Positions 1 through 7,233 are shown, counted from the stretch's first letter. The stretch is DNA of 8,895 nucleotides from Myxococcota bacterium (GCA_030066475.1 JASJBO010000301.1:1-8895), one strand, 5' to 3'. Numbers and translations: made by a program. The notes: generated by a model from the sequence alone, not told the origin.

Positions 1-170
1 GCACCCCCGCAAGCGCCGAAGGCGCGCGCAGCGAGCCGCAGGCGAGCGAAGTCCATCAAGACGCACCCGCGCCGGCAAAGACTCCCTACGCGGGCACCCC
101 CGCAAGCGCCAAAGGCGCGCGCAGCGAGCCGCAGGCGAGCGAAGTCCATCGAGACGCCCCCGCACCGGCA
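1..170 (+). repeat. Two tandem copies of a ~77-bp repeat, period 93 bp, in frame within imuB
   Basis: Copies lie at 1-77 and 94-170, separated by a 16-base spacer. By eye they differ at only 4 of 77 positions. The period is 31 codons, so both copies keep the imuB frame and encode TPASAxGARSEPQASEVH followed by an Asp/Ala/Pro stretch. Each copy holds a perfect short hairpin, GCGCC-loop-GGCGC (13-25 and 106-118); the difference within it is in the 3-base loop (gaa versus aaa). A weaker echo of the repeat start (cccccgccagcgccgagg) recurs at 193-210. This could be an interspersed genomic repeat tolerated inside a coding linker, or a local slippage duplication. The left edge of the window falls inside or next to the first copy, so more copies may lie upstream. 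Confidence 0.85.
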
Positions 171-431
171 TTGACCTCTCGCACCCTGCGCCCCCCCGCC
201 AGCGCCGAGGTGCGCCTGCGCGCGGAGCGGCCGGCCTGGGTGCGCAGTGCGGTCGCCAACGGCCACGTCGTGCACTGTGCGGGTCCCTGGCGGACCAGCG
301 GCGGGTGGTGGAGCGAGGAGGAGCGCTTCGCCTTCGACAGCTACGACGTCGCCACCGACGACGGGCTGCTGGTGCGGCTGCGCTACGACCACGTCCGCCG
401 CGCCTGGCAGGTCGAGGCGGTCTACGACTGA
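1..431 (+). CDS. imuB: ImuB C-terminal part (Y-family polymerase-like mutasome protein), 5' partial
   Basis: The reading frame is open from codon position 3 to the TGA at 429-431, giving 142 residues without a start inside the window, so this is the 3' end of a longer gene. The last ~50 residues (from about residue 94: GPWRTSGGWW, then an acidic/aromatic stretch, FDSYDV, LVRLRYD, ending VEAVYD) match the conserved tail (DUF6504-type) that closes ImuB proteins. ImuB is a catalytically inactive Y-family polymerase that joins ImuA and DnaE2 in damage-induced mutagenesis; this role is known for the family, not shown here. Residues 1-56 are a low-complexity Ala/Pro/Ser/Glu linker built of two 31-residue repeats. 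A TTG at 171 could start an 86-residue protein, but it has no Shine-Dalgarno sequence and the frame is open upstream, so continuation is preferred. The gene ends 22 bases from the convergent CBS gene. Confidence 0.75.
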   Translation, partial: TPASAEGARSEPQASEVHQDAPAPAKTPYAGTPASAKGARSEPQASEVHRDAPAPALTSRTLRPPASAEVRLRAERPAWVRSAVANGHVVHCAGPWRTSGGWWSEEERFAFDSYDVATDDGLLVRLRYDHVRRAWQVEAVYD

Positions 432-453
432 GGCCGGCGCCGCGCGCGATCGC

Positions 454-876
454 TCAGTCGCGCTTCGAGCCGCGGCGCTTCGACGAAGTCGGCGGGTTCT
501 TCGCGACGAAGCGGTGGCTCTCGACGAGCTTCAGCAGGTCGAAGGCGCTGATCATTCCCACCACCTTCTGCTCGTGCGTGACCACGAGGTGGTGGATGTG
601 GTGGTTGCGCATGATGCGGGCGGCGATGCTGACCTCGTCGTACTGCGGCACCGTGTAGACCTTCTCGGTCATCACGGTGCTGACCGGAGAGGCTCCGTTC
701 AGCTCGGGCACCAGGTCGGTCGCCGAGACCATGCCCACCGGCCGGTTCTCGCTGTCCACCACCGGCAGCGCCCCGATCTGGTTGCGCTCGATGATCTTGC
801 GGGCGTGGTCGATGGTCTTGTGCGGCTCCGTGGTGACGACGGACTCCGACATGAGATCGTTGATCTTCGCGTTCAT
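454..876 (-). CDS. Stand-alone two-CBS-domain protein
   Basis: A 140-residue protein made almost entirely of a CBS pair. CBS1 spans about residues 8-57 (MSESVVTTEP ... GALPVVDSENRPVGMVSATDLV) and CBS2 about 69-118 (MTEKVYTVPQ ... HHLVVTHEQKVVGMISAFDLL), followed by a basic Lys/Arg tail. CBS pairs fold as a Bateman module that binds adenine nucleotides or similar ligands and usually regulates a partner. No enzymatic or membrane domain is attached here, so the partner is unknown. The ATG at 876 has a good Shine-Dalgarno sequence, AGGAG (882-886, minus strand), 5 bases away. The gene lies 51 bases downstream of dinB on the same strand with no obvious promoter between, so co-transcription is likely. 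The N-terminal ATG, the SD and a length typical of CBS-pair proteins all agree. Confidence 0.9.
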   Translation of the reverse strand: MNAKINDLMSESVVTTEPHKTIDHARKIIERNQIGALPVVDSENRPVGMVSATDLVPELNGASPVSTVMTEKVYTVPQYDEVSIAARIMRNHHIHHLVVTHEQKVVGMISAFDLLKLVESHRFVAKNPPTSSKRRGSKRD

Positions 877-927
877 GACGACTCCTGGATGACCGGCCCA
901 GACGGTAACACTCCGCTCGCGCCGCGC

Positions 928-2172
928 TCAGGACTCGTCCTCGTCCACGTCCCCGCGCTTCTGCACCAGCGAGAGCGCCTGGCGCGTGACCCGCTCCTGG
1001 CCGGCGCGCATCACTACGTGGGAGCCGAAGCGCTCGGCGATCGCGTCGAGCGCGCGGTTGAGCCGGTCGCTGCGACGCAGCGCCTGCGGCGGATCGAACA
1101 GGCCGAGCTGCGACCACTGCGCGTGTCGCAGGTTGGTGACGCCCACGCCCACCAGGCGCACCGGCTCGGGGGGGAGGCGGTCGAGCAGACGCTTCGCCTC
1201 GCGCGCCAGGGTCGCGCCGTCGTCGGTGGGCTCGGCCAGCGTGGTGCGGCGCGTCAGCACCGGGTAGCCGTAGCGCCCCGGACGCGTGCGCTGCGCCAGC
1301 TTCACCTTCAGCACGACGGTGCGCGCCTGCACCTGGTCGCGGCGGATGCGGCGCGCCACCGACTCGGCGTGGTCGAGGATCGCCGCCACGAGCCGCTCGC
1401 GATCGGCGACGTCGGTCGAGAAGGTGCTCTCCTCGCTGTACGACACCGCCTCGCGCTCGGGGTGGACGGCGCGCGCGTCCTCGCCGCGGGCGAGCCGCGC
1501 GGCGCCACCGCCGAGCGCGCCGAGCAGCCGCTCGAGGCGCTCGGGGTCTCCGCGCCGCAGGTCGCCGATGGTGCGGTAGCCGGCCGCCTCGAGCTTCTCG
1601 CGCGCCACCGGACCGACCCCCCAGACGCGGCCCACGGGCAGCGGGTCGAGGAAGCCCTGCACCTCTTCGGGGCGCACCTCGAGCAGGCCGTCGGGCTTCG
1701 CCTCGTCGCTCGCGATCTTCGCGACCATCTTGCTGGGCGCGATGCCCACCGAGACGGCGAGGTCGAGCTCGCGGCGCACGGCGTCGCGCAGGGCGTGGCC
1801 CGCCTCGACCGGAGGGCCCAGCAGGCGCTGCGTGCCGGTCAGGTCGAGGAACGCCTCGTCGAGCGAGATGCCCTCCACCAGCGGCGAGAAGCGCCGGAAG
1901 ATCGCGAACACCTGGCGCGACACGCGTCCGTACTTCTTCATGTCGCCGCCCAGGAACACGCCGTGCGGGCAGCGCCGGTGGGCCTCGTAGCCGGGCATGG
2001 CGGAGTGGATGCCGTAGCGGCGCGCCTCGTAGCTGGCCGCCGAGACGACGCCCCGCGGCGAGAGGCCGCCCACGATCACGGGCTTGCCGCGCAGCTCGGG
2101 CCGGTCGCGCTGCTCCACCGACGCGTAGAAGGCGTCCATGTCGGCGTGCAGGATCACGCGGGGGGCGGTCAC
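928..2172 (-). CDS. dinB: DNA polymerase IV (Y-family translesion polymerase)
   Basis: A 414-residue protein, slightly longer than the usual ~350. The palm has the first metal-binding motif HADMDAFYASVEQ (D11, with aromatic F15/Y16 at the steric-gate position), the fingers motif YEARRYGIHSAMP, and the catalytic SLDEAFLD (D105, E106). The thumb helix-hairpin-helix contains WGVGP (184-188), followed by the little-finger domain. QLGLF at 355-359 is a good beta-clamp binding motif; an acidic tail (DVDEDES) follows. All residues needed for activity appear present. The family extends primers past lesions with low fidelity. The start is the GTG at 2172, seven residues before the conserved ILHADMDAF. 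There is no Shine-Dalgarno sequence; a TACGCT hexamer ends 6 bases upstream, so the mRNA may be leaderless. Upstream sequence stays open but shows no family similarity. The CBS gene follows 51 bases downstream; pepF is divergent. Confidence 0.94.
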   Translation of the reverse strand: MTAPRVILHADMDAFYASVEQRDRPELRGKPVIVGGLSPRGVVSAASYEARRYGIHSAMPGYEAHRRCPHGVFLGGDMKKYGRVSRQVFAIFRRFSPLVEGISLDEAFLDLTGTQRLLGPPVEAGHALRDAVRRELDLAVSVGIAPSKMVAKIASDEAKPDGLLEVRPEEVQGFLDPLPVGRVWGVGPVAREKLEAAGYRTIGDLRRGDPERLERLLGALGGGAARLARGEDARAVHPEREAVSYSEESTFSTDVADRERLVAAILDHAESVARRIRRDQVQARTVVLKVKLAQRTRPGRYGYPVLTRRTTLAEPTDDGATLAREAKRLLDRLPPEPVRLVGVGVTNLRHAQWSQLGLFDPPQALRRSDRLNRALDAIAERFGSHVVMRAGQERVTRQALSLVQKRGDVDEDES

Positions 2173-2178
2173 CCGGTC

Positions 2179-2206
2179 AGCGTAATTCCCCGGCGCGCGG
2201 TCACAA
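2179..2206 (-). promoter_or_regulatory. Candidate dinB promoter (leaderless type)
   Basis: On the minus strand TTGTGA (2201-2206; 4 of 6 to TTGACA) is followed after 16 bases by TACGCT (2179-2184; TANNNT pattern). The -10-like hexamer ends 6 bases before the GTG start at 2172, so transcription would begin at or next to the start codon. No Shine-Dalgarno sequence lies in between. This is a pattern match only. Confidence 0.35.
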
Positions 2207-2220
2207 AGGGCCCATCGCGT

Positions 2221-2226
2221 TATCTT
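2221..2226 (+). promoter_or_regulatory. Candidate -10 element for pepF (leaderless type)
   Basis: TATCTT (4 of 6 to TATAAT, and a TANNNT match) ends 8 bases before the pepF ATG at 2235. No purine-rich Shine-Dalgarno sequence is present between them (CCGGCGCC). A -35 box is not convincing: 17 bases upstream reads CGGTCA. The 62-base divergent gap between dinB and pepF must hold both promoters. Confidence 0.3.
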
Positions 2227-2234
2227 CCGGCGCC

Positions 2235-4079
2235 ATGACAGCCGCCACGACCGCCGAGAGCTTCGACGCCGGACCCGCTGCCGGCACCCGCTGGGACCTC
2301 TCCGACCTGTACGCCGGACCCGACGACCCGGCGCTCGACGCCGACCTCGCGGGGGCGCTCGAGCGGGCGCGCGACTTCGCGCAACGTCACCGCGGACACG
2401 TGGCCGAGCTCGACGCGGAGGCGCTGGCGACGGCCGTCGACGAGCTCGAGGCCCTCGAGGAGCCCGCGTCGCGAGCGGCCTCCTACGCGCACCTGCTCTT
2501 CGCCGGCGACACCGCCACACCGGCACACGGCGCGCTGCTCCAGAAGGTGCAGGAGCAGTCGAGCGCGATCCGCAACGAGCTGGTGTTCTTCGAGCTCGAG
2601 TGGACCGCCGTGGACGCGGCCCGCGCCGAGGCGCTGCTCGGCGACCCCGCCCTGGCCGGCCGCCGCCATTTCCTGGAGGTGATGCGCCGCTATCGCCCCC
2701 ACCTGCTGACGGAGCCCGAGGAGCGCCTGCTCGAGGAGACCGCCAACACGGGATCGCGCGCCTTCTCGCGGCTCTTCGACGAGACGCTCGGCGCCCTGCG
2801 CTTCGCGGTCGAGGACGCGAGCGGCGGAGTCGAGTCGCTCTCGGAAGAGGAGGTGCTGGCGCGCCTGTACCAGCCCGATCGCGAGACGCGGCGCCGGGCG
2901 GCTGCGGGCCTGACGCGGGGCCTGCGCGAGAACGAGCGCCTGCTGGCGTTCGTCTTCAACACGCTGGTGCACGACAAGGCCGTGCGCGACCGCTTCCGGC
3001 GCTACGCGGACCCGATGGACGAGCGCAACCTCGCCAACGAGATCGACGCGCAGACCGTCGAGGCGCTGATGAGCGCCAGCGAGCGGCGCCACGACCTGGT
3101 GGCGCGCTACTACCGGTTGAAGGCGCGCCTGCTGGGTCTCGACGAGCTGCTCGACTACGATCGCTACGCGCCGCTCGCGGCGCCCGAGGGCGCGCGCGAC
3201 TTCGGCGAGGCGCGCCGTGTCGTGCTCGATGCCTACCGCGACTTCGCACCGGCCATTGCGGACGTGGCGAGCCGCTTCTTCGAGCAGCGCTGGATCGACG
3301 CCGAGCTGCGACCGGGCAAGCGCGGCGGCGCCTTCTCGGCGGCGACGGTGCCGAGCGCCCACCCCTACGTGCTGCTCAACTACACCGGCAACCTGCGCGA
3401 CGTGATGACCCTGGCGCACGAGCTGGGGCACGGCGTCCACCAGTATCTGGCGCGCGAGCGCGGGCTGTTCGAGCAGAACACGCCGCTCACGACGGCCGAG
3501 ACGGCCAGCGTGTTCGGCGAGATGGTCGTGTTCCGGCGGCTGATGAAGGAGGAGAGCGATCCGGCCGTGCGGCTGGCGCTGCTGTGCGGGAAGCTCGAGG
3601 ACGCCTTCGCCACGGTGTTCCGGCAGGTGGTGATGACGCGCTTCGAGCAGTCGCTGCACGCGGCGCGCCGCAGCGAGGGCGAGCTGCCCGTCGAGCGCGT
3701 GAACGCGCTGTGGCTCGACGCGAATCGCCCGATGTTCGGCGACTCGGTGCGGCTCACCGACGACTACGCCTGGTGGTGGCTCTACATCCCCCACTTCGTG
3801 CACAGCCCGTTCTACTGCTACGCGTACGCCTTCGGCGAGCTGCTCGTGCTGGCGCTCGTGCAGCGCTACGACCAGGAGGGCGACGCCTTCGTGCCGCGCT
3901 ACCTCGAGCTGCTCGCGGCCGGCGGCTCGGCACCGCCCCGCGAGCTGGTGGGGCGCGTGGGCCTCGACATCGGCGACCCGGCGTTCTGGGACGGTGGGCT
4001 CACGCTGCTCGAGGCTATGCTGGCCGAGGCGGAGACACTGGCGGCCGAGCTCGGGCCCGGCGCGCCCGCCAGCGGCTAG
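2235..4079 (+). CDS. pepF: M3-family oligoendopeptidase (PepF-like)
   Basis: A 614-residue protein of typical family length (~600) with no signal peptide, so cytosolic. The N-terminus carries the family opening RWDLSDLY. The zinc site is complete: LAHELGHGVHQY supplies H395, E396 and H399, and TTAETASVFGE supplies the downstream glutamate ligand (E422, 27 residues after H395, as in M3 peptidases). The C-terminal aromatic region WWWLYIPHFVHSPFYCYAYAFGE is typical of the family and helps form the substrate channel. M3 oligoendopeptidases cut short unfolded peptides; here the role is probably general peptide turnover. The exact subfamily and physiological substrate cannot be read from sequence. 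The ATG at 2235 gives the expected N-terminus but has no Shine-Dalgarno sequence. The gene is divergent from dinB, and its stop lies 14 bases from the stop of the convergent M23 peptidase gene. Confidence 0.93.
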   Translation: MTAATTAESFDAGPAAGTRWDLSDLYAGPDDPALDADLAGALERARDFAQRHRGHVAELDAEALATAVDELEALEEPASRAASYAHLLFAGDTATPAHGALLQKVQEQSSAIRNELVFFELEWTAVDAARAEALLGDPALAGRRHFLEVMRRYRPHLLTEPEERLLEETANTGSRAFSRLFDETLGALRFAVEDASGGVESLSEEEVLARLYQPDRETRRRAAAGLTRGLRENERLLAFVFNTLVHDKAVRDRFRRYADPMDERNLANEIDAQTVEALMSASERRHDLVARYYRLKARLLGLDELLDYDRYAPLAAPEGARDFGEARRVVLDAYRDFAPAIADVASRFFEQRWIDAELRPGKRGGAFSAATVPSAHPYVLLNYTGNLRDVMTLAHELGHGVHQYLARERGLFEQNTPLTTAETASVFGEMVVFRRLMKEESDPAVRLALLCGKLEDAFATVFRQVVMTRFEQSLHAARRSEGELPVERVNALWLDANRPMFGDSVRLTDDYAWWWLYIPHFVHSPFYCYAYAFGELLVLALVQRYDQEGDAFVPRYLELLAAGGSAPPRELVGRVGLDIGDPAFWDGGLTLLEAMLAEAETLAAELGPGAPASG

Positions 4080-4085
4080 GCCTGC

Positions 4086-4104
4086 CGCCGCGGCTACTGC
4101 GGCG
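4086..4104. terminator. Short hairpin between convergent pepF and M23 gene
   Basis: CGCCGC (4086-4091) pairs with GCGGCG (4099-4104) across a 7-base loop. It covers the 14-base gap between the two stop codons and enters the last codons of the minus-strand gene. There is no proper T-run on either side (GTTGTTG follows on the + strand), so it is a weak candidate for a shared bidirectional terminator. Confidence 0.25.
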
Positions 4105-6706
4105 CGTTGTTGCTGCGCAGCGGCACGCCGGAGCCCGTCTCGATGTTCGGCGGCTCGTAGCAGGTGAGCACCTGCGAGGTGTCGAAGGGGTTGAGCGCCT
4201 CGAACAGCGCCAGGCTCGTGCTCCCGTTGAGGGTGAGCACGAACTTCTCGGCGAAGTGGAGGTGCGGCCCCGTCGTGTTTCCGGTGACCCCGACCACGGC
4301 GAGCTGCTGCCCGCGCTTCACGACGTCGTTCAGCTCGGGGTCGATGCCGTTCTGCGGCGGGTGCACGTACTGGCCGAAGGTGCCGTCCTGGTGCCGCACG
4401 AAGACCTGGTTGGCGGTCACCGGGCACGCCGGCGAGCCGGGACAGCCCGTGCAGCCGCACTGCTGGGTCTCGTCCTCCTTCACCCAGACCACGCGCCCGG
4501 CGCGCGCGGCGCGGATCGTCTGGCCGAGCGGCGCGCCCATGTCGTAGGCAAAGCCACCGCTGTGGGTGAACGAGCCGTCGTTGCCCTGGCCCTGCGTCCA
4601 GGCGGTGTCGCCCGCGGCGAAGGGCAGGCGGTAGAACGCGTCCGTGGTCTCGCCTGGACAGAAGTTCACCACGTCGCGCACGACGTCGGGCAGGCTGCAC
4701 GAGAAGGTCCACTCGCGGCCGTTCCAGCGCCCGCGCACCCGCGGCCAGCGCACGCCGGCCGCCTTGGTGACCCCCTGGGTGATCGAGAGGAAGATCGACT
4801 GCAGCGCGTTGGAGGTGCCGTGGATCGGCCAGAAGTCCGTGTTGTGGAGTGTGAAGGGCTGCCCGCCCACCAGATCGACCACCACCGGGAAGCTCGAGAA
4901 GAGCGGCAGGGCCGGCGGAATCGCCGCATAGCCCTCGGCCTCGAAGGTGAGGTCGGTGTCGCTGGGATGCAGCGCCACGACGTCGTCGACGCGCACGGCC
5001 TGCATGTCGTCGGGGATCTGGTCGTCGATCGAGACGACCGTCTCCGAGTAGAGCGCCACGCATCGGCTCCCGCGCGCGACCATCGTGATCGGGTAGCTGT
5101 CGCCGGACTGGTCGATCTTGGGGCCGCAGGTCGCCCCGAACGGCACGAAGGGATTGCCGCTGCAGGTCTGCTTCTGGAGGGTGACGTCGAGCGTCGCCTC
5201 GTCGCCGTCGCCGAGCTGCCACGGCAGGGCCAGCGGCGCGTCGCTCGCGTCGAGGTCGACGGCGAGCACGTCGGTCTGCGGACCGGGCGCGCCCGGGGGC
5301 GTCCAGGTGAGCTCGACGCGCATCGAGTAGCGCGGCCAGCTCGGCGGCGCGGGCGTCGGGCAGCTCCACTCGACGCCGAGCCGCATGCCCTCCTCGAGGC
5401 GGTGTCGCCCGAGCACGAGGTAGGCATCGGGGTGGAGCAGCTGGTAGGGGCCGGCGTCGGGCGCCGGCGGGAAGCGCTGGAGCGGCGCGAAGCGGAACTC
5501 GGCGCAGGGCGCGAGCCCGAGCTCGGGCTGGTCTTCCGGCACGGCGGCGGGCTGTGCCTGCTGGGCGAAGCCGCCGTCGGACACGAGCGTCCCGACGAAT
5601 AGCGCCTCGACGCCTTCTGCCAGCTCCGCGTAGCTCGAGCGCGGAGCGGGCACCACCCGGAAGCCCTCGCCGAAGTAGAGCGTGCGCCCGTCGGCCAGCT
5701 CGATGCGGGCGTTGCCCTCGTCGATCCGCGCGATGCGCCCCAGCGTGCGGGCGCCACGCGTCGAGCCGTCGCACGCCTCGGTCTCGAGCGCCGCAGTGTC
5801 GTCGACGGCAGCGAGCAGATCGCGCAGCCGGTCGGCCAGGTAGGCGTACTCCTCGACGACCTGCTCGGGCTCGTTCACGTCCTGCGCGGGAGGCGGGTCG
5901 GGCACGTCCGCCCGCGCCAGGCGCTGCAGCACGAACACCTCGGAGCGCGCGGCGCCGATCGGCGCGAGCGCGTCCTCGGCGAGGGTGGCGGCCTCGCACG
6001 GCGCGCCGCGCAGCGCCGCGCCCAGCGCCGAGCGCAGCAGCGACTCGCCCTCCCCTACGCGGCGCACCACGCCTTCGAGGTGCTCGAGGCCGCCGAAGTC
6101 CTCGGCGAAGGCCCCGGTCTCGAGCAGGAGCGGCTGGAAGAGCGGCTCAGGGCGACCGATCAGGTCGAGCAGCGAGCAGCCCAGGGCGACGATCTCGGCG
6201 CCGGCCGCGGTGCCGGGGCAGCGGTCGGAGCCGTCGTGGAGCGAGAGTCCGTCCCCGTCCTGGTCGCTGCCCGACGGGCCCGGCGGCCCGCCGAACAGCG
6301 CCCGCAGCCGGTTGAAGTCGCCGATGCCGATCCCGCCGCTGCCGTCGTGGTCGAAGCGCGGATCGAAGCCGGAGTCGCCCGCGGTCAGGCCGAAGCGGGC
6401 CCGCAGGGCGTTGAAGTCCGAGAGGCCGACCGCGCCGTTCTGGTCGTAGTCGGCGTCGCAGGCGTCGCCGAAGCCGTCGCGATCGCTGTCGCGCTGGTCG
6501 GGATCGGCGATCGCCGCGCAGACGTCGAGGGCGTCCACGAAGCCGTCCCCGTCCGCGTCGTCCTGCACGGCCGCCGGCGGCGGCTCCTCGACCGGTCCGC
6601 AGGTGGGGCCGAGCCCAGCGAGCCCGACCCCGAAGAGCACTGCGATCCACCGCCACGCGCGCGCGCCGGCCACCCGGCGCCTCGCTCCTCTTCCGCCCCG
6701 CTGCAT
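4094..6706 (-). CDS. Exported M23 (LytM-type) metallopeptidase with N-terminal calcium-binding repeats
   Basis: An 870-residue protein. An Arg-rich n-region and hydrophobic segment (about 1-35) form a signal peptide. C36 may be lipidated, but GPTC is a poor lipobox. Next come a thrombospondin type 3-like segment (about 49-84), two EF-hand/dockerin-like loops (D86-D97 in DYDQNGAVGLSDFN, D119-D130 in FDHDGSGGIGIGDFN) and another Asp-rich motif (148-163). Residues ~165-690 are unrecognised, with scattered cysteines. The C-terminus is an M23 domain: H715 and D722 (HSGGFAYD), H782 (YVHPP), H815/H817 (GPHLHF), so the zinc and catalytic residues are present. M23 enzymes usually cut peptidoglycan cross-links or extracellular proteins. 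A Cys cluster (C750, C752, C755, C761) sits inside the domain. The ATG at 6706 is chosen because GAGGGA lies 6 bases upstream; a GTG at 6739 has no Shine-Dalgarno sequence. The receiver gene lies 123 bases upstream. Confidence 0.88.
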   Translation of the reverse strand: MQRGGRGARRRVAGARAWRWIAVLFGVGLAGLGPTCGPVEEPPPAAVQDDADGDGFVDALDVCAAIADPDQRDSDRDGFGDACDADYDQNGAVGLSDFNALRARFGLTAGDSGFDPRFDHDGSGGIGIGDFNRLRALFGGPPGPSGSDQDGDGLSLHDGSDRCPGTAAGAEIVALGCSLLDLIGRPEPLFQPLLLETGAFAEDFGGLEHLEGVVRRVGEGESLLRSALGAALRGAPCEAATLAEDALAPIGAARSEVFVLQRLARADVPDPPPAQDVNEPEQVVEEYAYLADRLRDLLAAVDDTAALETEACDGSTRGARTLGRIARIDEGNARIELADGRTLYFGEGFRVVPAPRSSYAELAEGVEALFVGTLVSDGGFAQQAQPAAVPEDQPELGLAPCAEFRFAPLQRFPPAPDAGPYQLLHPDAYLVLGRHRLEEGMRLGVEWSCPTPAPPSWPRYSMRVELTWTPPGAPGPQTDVLAVDLDASDAPLALPWQLGDGDEATLDVTLQKQTCSGNPFVPFGATCGPKIDQSGDSYPITMVARGSRCVALYSETVVSIDDQIPDDMQAVRVDDVVALHPSDTDLTFEAEGYAAIPPALPLFSSFPVVVDLVGGQPFTLHNTDFWPIHGTSNALQSIFLSITQGVTKAAGVRWPRVRGRWNGREWTFSCSLPDVVRDVVNFCPGETTDAFYRLPFAAGDTAWTQGQGNDGSFTHSGGFAYDMGAPLGQTIRAARAGRVVWVKEDETQQCGCTGCPGSPACPVTANQVFVRHQDGTFGQYVHPPQNGIDPELNDVVKRGQQLAVVGVTGNTTGPHLHFAEKFVLTLNGSTSLALFEALNPFDTSQVLTCYEPPNIETGSGVPLRSNNAPQ

Positions 6707-6712
6707 GCCGCG

Positions 6713-6718
6713 TCCCTC
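6713..6718 (-). promoter_or_regulatory. Shine-Dalgarno sequence deciding the M23 gene start
   Basis: GAGGGA on the minus strand, 6 bases before the ATG at 6706. It favours this ATG over the in-frame GTG 11 codons upstream, and it puts a normal signal peptide at the N-terminus. Confidence 0.65.
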
Positions 6719-6756
6719 GCTCTGCTCCGCTTCTTCCACACCGCGCAGATCGCTCC

Positions 6757-6785
6757 AATCTACGCGAAAGCAGCAGTCCGGGGAA
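6757..6785 (-). promoter_or_regulatory. Weak candidate promoter for the M23 gene
   Basis: In the 123-base gap after the receiver gene, TAGATT on the minus strand (6757-6762; 4 of 6 to TATAAT) follows TTCCCC (6780-6785; 3 of 6) at 17 bases. It would give a leader of about 40-45 bases containing the Shine-Dalgarno sequence. The M23 gene may therefore have its own promoter or be read through from the receiver gene. Confidence 0.22.
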
Positions 6786-6829
6786 CCCGCGGCAGGGAGG
6801 CGGAAGCGCGCGTGCAGCGCTCGTCGCCG

Positions 6830-7198
6830 CTACGGAAGCACGCTGGCGATCGCGCGCTGGAGGGCGGCGGGGTCGAAGGGCTTGCGCAGGAATACGCCCC
6901 CGTGCGCATCCAGGTCGGCCTCGAGGGCCTCGGGCAGCAGGTCGCCGCTGATCAGCACCACGCCGAGCCGGGCGCGGGCGGCGCGCAGGCGGGTCAGGTC
7001 CTGGGGCCCACCCTGTAGGAGCAGCCCGACGTCGACGACGAGCACCTCGATCGTCGGGTCTCCCTCCAGGGCACGAAGCGCCGCTTCGGCATCGGGCGCG
7101 GTGTGCACCGTGAGCCCGGCGCGGCTCAGGACCCGCTCGGTGACCTTGCGCAGCAGCGGCTCGTCGTCGGCAACGAGCACGCAGGTGGATAGCCCCAT
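6830..7198 (-). CDS. Stand-alone receiver-domain (CheY-like) response regulator
   Basis: A 122-residue protein consisting of one REC domain only. The acidic pocket is D11/D12 (VLVADDEP), the phosphoacceptor is D56 (VLVVDVGLL), the switch serine is S84 (VLISGDLLP) and the conserved lysine is K106 (FLRKPFDPAAL), so all residues for Asp phosphorylation are present. There is no output domain, so it must act by protein-protein contact or as a phosphorelay intermediate. No histidine kinase gene is in the window, so its partner is unknown. The ATG at 7198 puts the first strand directly at the N-terminus as is usual for REC proteins; an in-frame ATG at 7267 would add 23 residues without family similarity and overlap the upstream region of the divergent gene. 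There is no Shine-Dalgarno sequence; TATCCT ends 6 bases upstream. The M23 peptidase gene follows on the same strand. Confidence 0.88.
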   Translation of the reverse strand: MGLSTCVLVADDEPLLRKVTERVLSRAGLTVHTAPDAEAALRALEGDPTIEVLVVDVGLLLQGGPQDLTRLRAARARLGVVLISGDLLPEALEADLDAHGGVFLRKPFDPAALQRAIASVLP

Positions 7199-7204
7199 CC
7201 CCAG

Positions 7205-7233
7205 AGGATACTGCTCGACGCGAGAAGTGTGCG
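7205..7233 (-). promoter_or_regulatory. Candidate promoter of the receiver gene (leaderless type)
   Basis: On the minus strand CGCACA (7228-7233; 3 of 6 to TTGACA) is followed after 17 bases by TATCCT (7205-7210; TANNNT). The hexamer ends 6 bases before the ATG at 7198, which would place the transcript start at the start codon. The -35 match is weak. Confidence 0.33.

Noticed and set aside
1..170. CRISPR array
   Set aside because: Only two copies, ~77-bp unit with a 16-bp gap, coding in frame; not CRISPR geometry.
171..431. Independent 86-residue protein starting at TTG 171
   Set aside because: No Shine-Dalgarno sequence, frame is open upstream to the window edge, and the sequence is the usual ImuB tail; a separate small protein remains possible but less likely.
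247..2238. Long + strand open frame opposite the CBS and dinB genes
   Set aside because: Arg/Ala/His/Asp-rich translation without domain signal; it is the antisense shadow of dinB and the CBS gene, common in very GC-rich DNA.
2173..2526. 118-residue N-terminal extension of dinB
   Set aside because: Arg-rich, antisense to the start of pepF, no family similarity; the Pol IV core begins seven residues after the GTG at 2172.
2600..5602. 1,000-residue + strand open frame overlapping pepF and antisense to the M23 gene
   Set aside because: Out of frame with pepF, no motifs, Arg/Ala-rich; absence of stops is explained by GC content.
2220..5999. 1,259-residue - strand open frame across pepF and the M23 gene
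   Set aside because: It runs antisense to pepF and out of frame with the M23 gene; composition is low-complexity Arg/Ala/Gly and both real genes have complete active sites.
6707..6739. GTG start at 6739 for the M23 gene
   Set aside because: No Shine-Dalgarno sequence, and it would bury the signal peptide behind an acidic stretch.
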